DNA from: a marine gamma proteobacterium HTCC2143
GTDB taxonomy: Bacteria; Pseudomonadota; Gammaproteobacteria; Pseudomonadales; Dasaniaceae
Direction: 5' to 3'
DNA: 64,000 nt
NCBI GenBank assembly: GCA_000169075.1
Contig: AAVT01000002.1
Span: forward strand, 62,001-126,000
Under the pieces are notes generated by a model. That model was not told the origin of the DNA. It searched no databases and worked only from the letters and a program-made list of their open reading frames with translations. Made by a program: the position numbers and the translations under genes. Positions 57,758-64,000 of the stretch are shown piece after piece. Numbering within the stretch: position 1 is the first letter of the stretch; each line of letters starts with the position of its first letter.

Positions 57758-58519
57758 GTGTTAGCTAACTCTGTTATCGGGAACGGTCAGCCCTTAATAC
57801 TATTACATGGTCTATTCGGTATGGGAGGTAACTTATCTATGATTGCCAAACCCTTGGCTGAGTCTTTCAAAGTATACACGCTGGATTTACGAAACCATGG
57901 TCGCTCGCCTCGAGCAGATTCAATGACGCTCTCGGAAATGGCCGCAGACGTTAGAGAGTTTATGGATGCCCATGGCATTAATCGGGCCCATCTGTTGGGG
58001 CACTCGCTGGGGGGCAAGGTGGCGATGCAGGTAGCGCTCAATTACCCTGAGAGGGTCGAAAAGCTGGTCGTTGCCGATATTGCGCCTGTTGCTTATAGCG
58101 GTGGCCACAGTGACGTTTTTGCTGGGTTGGAAGCAGTAAATTTGTCGAAGTTGACGTCTCGACGAGATGCGGACAAGGTATTGTGCCAGTTCATTAAGGA
58201 AGATAATGTCCGAATGTTTCTTTTGAAAAACTTGTATAGAGGTGAGAAAGGTGAGTTCGAATGGCGACTTAACCTTCCCGTTCTGTCGCGATGTTACCCG
58301 TGCCTCGGTCACGCTAACGAGTGCGATCAGCCTTTTACCGGTCCGGTGCTTTTTATAAAAGGCGAGTTGTCCGACTATATAAAGGAAGCCTATAGCGATG
58401 CTACACGTCTGTTATTTCCTCGTGCACAACTAAAAATTATCCAAAATACCGGGCATTGGTTACATGCGGAAAACCCCGTTATTTTTAATCAATTAGTCAC
58501 ACGCTTTTTGGCCAGCTAA
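57758..58519 (+). CDS. Alpha/beta hydrolase (YbfF-like esterase)
   Basis: The 253-residue hydrolase has the oxyanion region LLHGLFGMGGNLS near residue 13, nucleophile Ser in GHSLGGKVAM near 82, and the catalytic His in NTGHWLHAENP near 233. E. coli YbfF, an esterase on short acyl-CoA and related esters, is of this type and length. The GTG start at 57758 is preceded by CAGGAG. It is divergent from the lipoprotein gene and convergent with the thiolase gene. Confidence 0.87.
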   Translation: MLANSVIGNGQPLILLHGLFGMGGNLSMIAKPLAESFKVYTLDLRNHGRSPRADSMTLSEMAADVREFMDAHGINRAHLLGHSLGGKVAMQVALNYPERVEKLVVADIAPVAYSGGHSDVFAGLEAVNLSKLTSRRDADKVLCQFIKEDNVRMFLLKNLYRGEKGEFEWRLNLPVLSRCYPCLGHANECDQPFTGPVLFIKGELSDYIKEAYSDATRLLFPRAQLKIIQNTGHWLHAENPVIFNQLVTRFLAS

Positions 58520-58656
58520 ATCTGATAGGCGCCTCGAGGTCGTTAAATCTGTGCTGGCCACCAGCGCCCATTAACAAGCACTAAGTTAATAGTCACGCCG
58601 AACCCTGCAGGCAGGGTCGACATGCAGCCAGCGGGGTTTGCTGGCCAAACGACTAA

Positions 58657-59838
58657 TTAGATTATTTCGATGGCAACTGCCAGCGCTTCACCACCGCCTA
58701 TGCATAAAGCCGCAATGCCTTTTTGTTTCCCATGGCCTTTCAATGCATGCATTAGCGAGATAATAATGCGTGAACCGGTTGAACCAATGGGGTGCCCCTG
58801 AGCACATGCACCGCCATGGATGTTAACTTTTTCAGGATCCAGGTCCAGCCCCTGAATTGCCAGCATAGTCACCATGGCAAAGGCTTCATTAATTTCCCAG
58901 AGATCGACATCATCTTTAGACCAGCCTGTTTTTGCCAGTAGTTTTTCGATAGCACCAATCGGTGCAGTGGTAAACAGCTCCGGCTGATGAGAGTTTCGAG
59001 AGTGGCCAACAATTCGCGCTATGGCTTGTAAATTTCTGGCTTTGGCTTCTGTTTCGCTGGTGAGAATTAGTGCAGAAGCACCATCGGAAATAGAACTTGA
59101 GTTAGCCGCAGTGATAGTGCCGTCTTTGGCGAAGGCCGGACGAAGGCCGCCGATCTTATCAAGGCGGGCCTTACCGGGTTGCTCGTCATCGTTAACGACC
59201 GTTTCACCCTTTCGTGTTGTGATAGTGACCGGTGCCATTTCAGCTGTGAGTGAGCCATCAGCGATCGCTTTTTGTGCTCTTACTGTTGACTGTATCGCAA
59301 ACTGATCCATCGCTTCACGGCTAATATTGTTATCGTTGGCTGTACCTTGTGCAAATGAGCCCATGGTTCCGCCGGCATAGGCATCGGTTAAACCATCGAT
59401 AAACATATGATCTTTAATTTCTTTATCGCCAGTGCCGATACCGCCGCGGGCATTGGGCAAAAGGTGTGGCGCGTTTGACATACTTTCCATTCCACCTGCG
59501 AGTGCAATCTTTGCCGTACCAGCTTTGATTTGATCGTGAGCGAAAATTGTAGCTTGCATACCAGAGCCGCAGAGCTTGTTGATTGTTACGGCGCCAGTAG
59601 TATTGGGAATGCCAGCATAAATAGCGGCTTGGCGCGCTGGGCCTTGTTTCAGCCCGGCGGGCAATACGCAGCCCATGATTACTTCCTCGATATCAGCGGG
59701 GGCAATGCCCGCACGCTCAACAGCGGCTCGAATCGCTGCCGTGCCTAACTCAACCGCAGTCGCCGCGCTTAGGCTTCCTTGTAAACTGCCCATGGGAGTG
59801 CGGGCACCGCTAACGATAACAACTGAATCTTCAGACAT
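58657..59838 (-). CDS. Acetyl-CoA C-acyltransferase (thiolase)
   Basis: The 393-residue enzyme condenses or cleaves acyl-CoA. The acyl-accepting nucleophile is C90 in NKLCGSGMQA; HGGACAQGHPIGSTG carries the catalytic His and CIGGGEALAVAIE the second Cys. Length fits biosynthetic or degradative thiolases (about 393). The ATG at 59838 has AGGAAAA upstream and opens MSEDSVVIVSGARTPMG; the frame extends five residues further. No 3-hydroxyacyl-CoA dehydrogenase or CoA transferase gene is adjacent, so the pathway is open. Confidence 0.93.
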   Translation of the reverse strand: MSEDSVVIVSGARTPMGSLQGSLSAATAVELGTAAIRAAVERAGIAPADIEEVIMGCVLPAGLKQGPARQAAIYAGIPNTTGAVTINKLCGSGMQATIFAHDQIKAGTAKIALAGGMESMSNAPHLLPNARGGIGTGDKEIKDHMFIDGLTDAYAGGTMGSFAQGTANDNNISREAMDQFAIQSTVRAQKAIADGSLTAEMAPVTITTRKGETVVNDDEQPGKARLDKIGGLRPAFAKDGTITAANSSSISDGASALILTSETEAKARNLQAIARIVGHSRNSHQPELFTTAPIGAIEKLLAKTGWSKDDVDLWEINEAFAMVTMLAIQGLDLDPEKVNIHGGACAQGHPIGSTGSRIIISLMHALKGHGKQKGIAALCIGGGEALAVAIEII

Positions 59839-60012
59839 AACTTTTTCCTGCAATGTGATGAGTAGTGGGTTGACGAGCAGAGGTCAGTAAAATAGCCGGC
59901 ATATTTAGCCATAGCGCTCTCTCAGATACAAGACGAAGTCCATAAATACGAGCCATCGATGCCTCACTGATCACTATTTTAATGGTCGACAGGGATGACG
60001 CATGGCGCAGTA

Positions 60013-60999
60013 TTAGGTGATTTTGAACAGTTTTCCACGCACAGATTGACGGTAGGAAAGCGGTGTTTGTCCCATTTTTATTTTAAATCGCAGACAAAAG
60101 TAGCTGTTATCTTGGTAGCCGCATTGAGCGGCGATTTCTGAGACGGACAGGTTGCTGGTACGAAGTAGCTCTCGGGCGACATGCAGCCGATGATTTTGTA
60201 AATAATCGGCCGCCGTAATACCTGCTGCTTTTTTAAATCGGCGATTGAAGCTGCGGTGACTAAGCTCTAATTGGTCTGCGAGACCGCTAATGCGCAGAGG
60301 TGATGCGTAGTTCTGTTGTAAATACTCCTGAGCTTCAACGACGATCTCATCTTTATGGGGGCTGTTATCGCGCTGAGAAAAGGCATGTTCGCCAAAAGCG
60401 CGGCGTATTTCAGGAGAAAATTGGCCTTCGACCTGTCGCGCAATTTTTTGTCCGTACTGATCAGCCACCAAATGAACGATAAGATCGGCGATAGAATTGA
60501 CGCTGCCGGCACAAAAAATGGAGTCTGCCTGAGTGATTAGGTGTTGCCTTTTCAACTCAACGTCGGGATAGCGTTTTTCAAAGGCATCAAAATAGTACCA
60601 GTGCGTTGTTGCAGGTTTGTGCTTTAGTAGTTCTGCTTCTGCCAGAAAGAAGCTACTGGTCCCCACCGCGCAGATAATAGTCCCCTGATCGGCCACGCGG
60701 GAGAGCCATGGAAGTAGCCACTGCTGTTGGCGAATCGTGGCCATTGGGTTGCGCCAGAGTGACGGCAAAATCAACAGGTCAGTTTGTCTGATTGTTGCTG
60801 GCGTGGCGGTCGACATAACGGACAGGCCTCCCGCCGTGACGATGGGACCGATCTTTTCGCCAACAATGTCGATGGTGAGGGGGGCTTGTTTGCGGTTTCG
60901 AATCCTCGCCAGCTCATTGGCGGCATTCAGAATCTCCAGCGGTAGGCTAATACTGGTGGTCAGACATGAGGGCAGAGCCAAAAGAGAAATATGCTGCAT
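60013..60999 (-). CDS. GlxA-family transcriptional regulator
   Basis: The 328-residue regulator has an N-terminal DJ-1/PfpI-like domain (about residues 3-190, LPLEILNAANELARI and ICAVGTSSFFLAEAELL) and a C-terminal AraC helix-turn-helix pair (about 220-318, ISGLADQLELSHRSFNRRFKKAAG then SVSEIAAQCGYQDNSYFCLRFK in pattern). The ligand is unknown. It is divergent from the FabY-type gene with 153 bases between starts and may control it. Confidence 0.9.
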   Translation of the reverse strand: MQHISLLALPSCLTTSISLPLEILNAANELARIRNRKQAPLTIDIVGEKIGPIVTAGGLSVMSTATPATIRQTDLLILPSLWRNPMATIRQQQWLLPWLSRVADQGTIICAVGTSSFFLAEAELLKHKPATTHWYYFDAFEKRYPDVELKRQHLITQADSIFCAGSVNSIADLIVHLVADQYGQKIARQVEGQFSPEIRRAFGEHAFSQRDNSPHKDEIVVEAQEYLQQNYASPLRISGLADQLELSHRSFNRRFKKAAGITAADYLQNHRLHVARELLRTSNLSVSEIAAQCGYQDNSYFCLRFKIKMGQTPLSYRQSVRGKLFKIT

Positions 61000-61152
61000 A
61001 CAGGCGTGCCTTCATCGTCGAGTAGATATGTCTGGCCATGATGCTATAGATGGCGAATAAATGCTATAAATTGGCGTAATATTTTTATTTCTGAGTGGTG
61101 ATTGAACGTAGAATAGGCGTCTTAATTCATAGCTCGGTTTGAGGCACAAAGA

Positions 61153-63024
61153 ATGGCTAGGATTCCTGTTATAGTCGGGTTTGGCGGCGTAAGCGCCGCC
61201 GGCAGGACTTCGTTCCACCATGGCTATCGCCGTTTGGTCGTTGACTCTCTGGATACAGCGACTGCTGACCAGACCTATAGGAGCCTCGCTGCATTGATGC
61301 AGCTGGATGTCGACAAAGGCCATATTAGTGAGCAGCATAAGCAGCATATACTGGATCACACCCTGATTCGCAGGGTTGAAAAAGCGCTATTCGACCCTGA
61401 CAACATAGCTTACAACAAACGTATACCTATCCGTATTGACGGCGATCAATCAGCAGCATTTATTACCAAGGCACGTAACATTCCCGAACGGTTACCGGCA
61501 AACTGGAAGGTGTCGCGGCTGGATGATGTCAATGTGCGGGTAGAAGTTATCGGCGATTCCGAAGTGATGGTGCCTTCAACGCGTGCATCCTTAGTTCAGG
61601 CAGCGGGACAGTTGCCAACCGGATTTGACCCCGCAGCGTTATACGCCGCTCGCAGTCATCCCAGAGGTTTGCAGATGGCAGTTTACGGTGCCTCGGATGC
61701 CGTGCAATCGATAGGTGTCGACTGGGCAGCAATATGTGGCAAAGTAGCTCCCGATCAAATTAGTGTTTATGCCGGTAGCGCAATGGGTCAGCTCGACCAA
61801 AATGGTCATGGCGGCATGTTGGGCGCAAGATATGACGATAGGCGGACTACGTCGAAACATTGTCCATTTGGGCTCGCTGAGATGTCAGCCGACTTCATAA
61901 ACGCCTACGTTCTTGGAAGTATGGGGAATACTGGTACGTACGTAGGGGCCTGCGCGTCATATCTTTACAACTTAAAGCAGGGTGTTGCTGATATCCGCAC
62001 CGGTGCGGCCAGGGTCGTTGTCGTGGGTAACAGCGAGGCGCCAGTGGTTTCAGACGTCATGGATGGTTATTCAGCAATGGGGGCATTGGCAACAGATCAG
62101 GCGCTGCTAGATCTTGATGCTGGTTTGAGTCTAGCCTCGGCGGATCATCGCAGAGCCGCCCGACCTTTCAGCACGAATTGTGGGTTTACTATAGCGGAGT
62201 CTTCCCAGTACACCATTTTAATGGATGACGAGCTCGCAATGGAAATGGGAGCCACAATTTATGCTGCGGTGACCGACGTTTTTGTCAATGCCGATGGGCA
62301 TAAAAAGTCGATAGCATCACCGGGTGTGGGCAATTATATTACCATGGCTAAGGCGGTTGCCTCGGCCAAAGCGCTATTAGGTGATGATTCGGTGCGGCGA
62401 CGCTCCTACGTGCATGCGCACGGAACCAGTACGCCACAGAACCGAGTCAGTGAATCACATATACTTAACGAAACGGCAAAAGCCTTCGGTATCGATTGCT
62501 GGCCTGTGGCTGCTGTTAAAGCTTACCTTGGTCATTCTCTAGGGGCGTCAGCCGGGGACCAGTTGATGGCAGCTCTAGGGGTTTGGTCTGACGGCGTTAT
62601 TCCAGGCATTGTCACCATTGACCATGTTGCATCTGATGTCCACGACAGTAACTTAAAATTCAGTAATAAACATCTGAACGTTGGTGCTCAATCGATGGAT
62701 TCGGCCATTCTAAATTCAAAAGGTTTTGGCGGTAATAATGCATCGGCAACGATAATTGCGCCGCACATTGTCAACCGCATGTTAGATAAAAAATATGGGG
62801 TTGCAGCGAGAACACAGTATCGAAAAAGAAATGAGTCTGTGCTGGAAAAAGCCGCCGCTTATGATGCCCTAGCACTCAACGGTGATGCATTGCCCATCTA
62901 TAAATTCGATCACAAGGTAATGGGGGGAGATGATATTGTGATGTCTTCCCACCGAATTAAAGTTCCCGGCTACAGCGAGGCGATAGATCTCGATATGAAA
63001 TCACCCTTCGCTGACCTGATCTGA
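61153..63024 (+). CDS. fabY: FabY-type 3-oxoacyl-ACP synthase
   Basis: The 623-residue ketosynthase is longer than FabB/FabF (about 410) and opens RIPVIVGFGGVSAAGRTSFHHG, as I recall for P. aeruginosa FabY, which starts fatty acid synthesis by condensing acetyl-CoA with malonyl-ACP. The triad is C267 (VGACASYLYNL), H423 (HAHGTSTPQNR) and H461 (AYLGHSLGASAG). An N-terminal region of about 150 residues and a C-terminal extension flank the core. The FkbM methyltransferase gene begins four bases after the stop codon. Assignment to FabY is from memory of family length and motifs. Confidence 0.8.
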   Translation: MARIPVIVGFGGVSAAGRTSFHHGYRRLVVDSLDTATADQTYRSLAALMQLDVDKGHISEQHKQHILDHTLIRRVEKALFDPDNIAYNKRIPIRIDGDQSAAFITKARNIPERLPANWKVSRLDDVNVRVEVIGDSEVMVPSTRASLVQAAGQLPTGFDPAALYAARSHPRGLQMAVYGASDAVQSIGVDWAAICGKVAPDQISVYAGSAMGQLDQNGHGGMLGARYDDRRTTSKHCPFGLAEMSADFINAYVLGSMGNTGTYVGACASYLYNLKQGVADIRTGAARVVVVGNSEAPVVSDVMDGYSAMGALATDQALLDLDAGLSLASADHRRAARPFSTNCGFTIAESSQYTILMDDELAMEMGATIYAAVTDVFVNADGHKKSIASPGVGNYITMAKAVASAKALLGDDSVRRRSYVHAHGTSTPQNRVSESHILNETAKAFGIDCWPVAAVKAYLGHSLGASAGDQLMAALGVWSDGVIPGIVTIDHVASDVHDSNLKFSNKHLNVGAQSMDSAILNSKGFGGNNASATIIAPHIVNRMLDKKYGVAARTQYRKRNESVLEKAAAYDALALNGDALPIYKFDHKVMGGDDIVMSSHRIKVPGYSEAIDLDMKSPFADLI

Positions 63025-63027
63025 TTC

Positions 63028-63828
63028 ATGTCAACCCATCTCAGACCCCACCCGTTAACAATTGCTGGACTTAATCGTCCATTGCAGCTGTGGCTGCATG
63101 ATGCGCGAGATCAACACGTGTCGAGGGATATAGCAGCAAACGGCATTTGGGAGGCTTACGAGACCCAATTAGTGATGGAGAGGCTAAAGCCGGGGGATTG
63201 TTTTGTCGATGTTGGGGCAAATATTGGTTATTACACGGCAATAGCAGCGGATCGATTAGGAGACAGTGGTTATATCGTCGCCTTCGAGCCCGACCCTGAT
63301 AACGTTAAGTTATTGCAACAGAATATGCGAGAAAACGGCTTTAATCGTATCGATATTGTTGCGGCGGGGTTGTCAGATAATCATCGAAGCGCCGCTTTGT
63401 TTCGCAGCTCAACGAATTTTGGTGATCATCAGATATATGATAATGGCGATGGCAGGAAATCTTGCCCCATTGACTTAGTGAATGGCACGGAGTATCTACG
63501 AGGAAAAGTTGCAGAGATTAATTTGTTGAAAATTGATACTCAGGGCGCAGAATCTCAAGTTATTGCCGGGTTGTTACCGCTGCTTAAACAGAGCGGCAGG
63601 CAGCTATCTATCATTATTGAATTCTGGCCCTATGGTCTTCGAAAAGCGGGGTCCAGCGGCTATGAACTGCTCGATATGTTAGCGGGGTTAGAATTGCCGT
63701 TTAAAATCATTGATCATGTGGGTCATGATTTGTTGGATTGCACAGAACAGCAGTTACGAGAGTGGGTCGAAATGGTAGAATGTAATCCTGATGACCAGGG
63801 CTTTATGAATATTATGCTGGGGGACTGA
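63028..63828 (+). CDS. FkbM-family SAM-dependent methyltransferase
   Basis: The 266-residue protein has motif I VDVGANIGYYTAIAADRLG (about residues 60-78), AFEPDPDNVKLLQQNMREN (about 88-106, the acidic ribose-binding loop), and INLLKIDTQGAESQVIAGL near 167, standard for FkbM. FkbM enzymes methylate hydroxyls on sugars, polyketides or lipids; the substrate here is unknown. The start lies three bases past the ketosynthase stop, implying shared translation with that gene. Confidence 0.9.
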   Translation: MSTHLRPHPLTIAGLNRPLQLWLHDARDQHVSRDIAANGIWEAYETQLVMERLKPGDCFVDVGANIGYYTAIAADRLGDSGYIVAFEPDPDNVKLLQQNMRENGFNRIDIVAAGLSDNHRSAALFRSSTNFGDHQIYDNGDGRKSCPIDLVNGTEYLRGKVAEINLLKIDTQGAESQVIAGLLPLLKQSGRQLSIIIEFWPYGLRKAGSSGYELLDMLAGLELPFKIIDHVGHDLLDCTEQQLREWVEMVECNPDDQGFMNIMLGD

Positions 63829-63934
63829 CAGCGTCAGCGAGTATGTGTCTCATCCGTGTTTAGCATGGGACAAGAAGCCTAAGATCCACTAATCGCGTAG
63901 TGTTCCAGCTACCGATCGACACGAGATTTCGACC

Positions 63935-64000
63935 ATGGATGCATTGACACTTCTACATAGCCGCAACTCGGCGCCGCGCTTGCGCGATCCTGCTCCTGAG
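63935..64000 (+). CDS. Nitroreductase family protein (YdjA-like), 5' end only
   Basis: Twenty-two codons from the ATG at 63935 run to the right edge and read MDALTLLHSRNSAPRL followed by RDPAPE. This matches the opening of E. coli YdjA-like flavin nitroreductases (a short helix, then a R-x-S-x-x-x-L motif). The rest lies outside the window. Confidence 0.65.
   Translation, partial: MDALTLLHSRNSAPRLRDPAPE

Noticed and set aside
1..64000. Search for CRISPR arrays, insertion sequences, integrases, toxin-antitoxin pairs and defence systems
   Set aside because: I found no regularly spaced repeats, transposase or integrase motifs, or recognisable toxin or defence proteins; the window is core chromosome.

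Overview
The window reads as ordinary, densely packed chromosome of a gammaproteobacterium. Gene order closely follows blocks I remember from Pseudomonas aeruginosa: alaA/msrB/tRNA-Glu-Gly/ABC pair/queF; DUF1853/nadK/rhomboid/yeaC/DUF2797/pepN; leuCD/leuB/asd/fimV/truA/trpF/folC/SPOR/cvpA/purF/metZ; moxR/DUF58/tgpA; cysI/DUF934; tesA/ybbA/ybbP. Base composition is balanced rather than GC-rich, and the gene set (FimV, FabY-type ketosynthase, TgpA) suggests a marine relative of Pseudomonas in the wider Pseudomonadales/Cellvibrionales. That placement is inferred from gene content and remembered synteny, not from a database search. I found no insertion sequence, prophage, CRISPR array or ribosomal RNA.

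Layout. 1-10.3 kb: alanine aminotransferase (cut by the left edge), methionine sulfoxide reductase B, two tRNAs behind a strong promoter, a YadGH-type ABC exporter, the queuosine enzyme QueF, two coiled-coil proteins of unknown function, a PLP enzyme of the ACC deaminase/D-cysteine desulfhydrase family, and a double cyclic-nucleotide-binding/rhodanese fusion. 10.3-18.4 kb: DUF1853, NAD kinase, rhomboid protease, YeaC, DUF2797, PepN, VanZ-like and flavodoxin-like proteins. 18.6-34.2 kb: a LysR regulator divergent from leuCD-leuB-asd, then fimV-truA-trpF-folC-SPOR-cvpA-purF-metZ. accD, which normally sits between trpF and folC, is missing. 34.3-39.4 kb: MoxR ATPase, DUF58 protein and TgpA transglutaminase, then a CPA2 antiporter. 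39.5-47.6 kb: sulfite reductase with DUF934, two small membrane proteins, MetH, NfuA and a cold-shock protein with a long leader. 47.7-52.5 kb: TesA, the YbbAP exporter and a Bax-like glucosaminidase. 52.7-64 kb: a chemoreceptor, a MatB-type malonyl-CoA synthetase, an orphan AMMECR1 protein with a lipoprotein, a YbfF-type esterase, a thiolase, a GlxA-type regulator, a FabY-type ketosynthase coupled to an FkbM methyltransferase, and the first codons of a nitroreductase.

Together the genes cover leucine, lysine/threonine/methionine, tryptophan and purine synthesis, sulfur assimilation and Fe-S assembly, tRNA modification and cell-envelope upkeep. The less ordinary points are: a coiled-coil gene apparently cut by two adjacent in-frame stops; a perfect 14-bp inverted repeat in the metH/nfuA divergent region; the accD absence alongside a malonyl-CoA synthetase; the uncharacterised coiled-coil pair downstream of queF; and a 39-residue membrane protein with its own promoter-like element. 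I do not see a clearly novel defence or mobile system.
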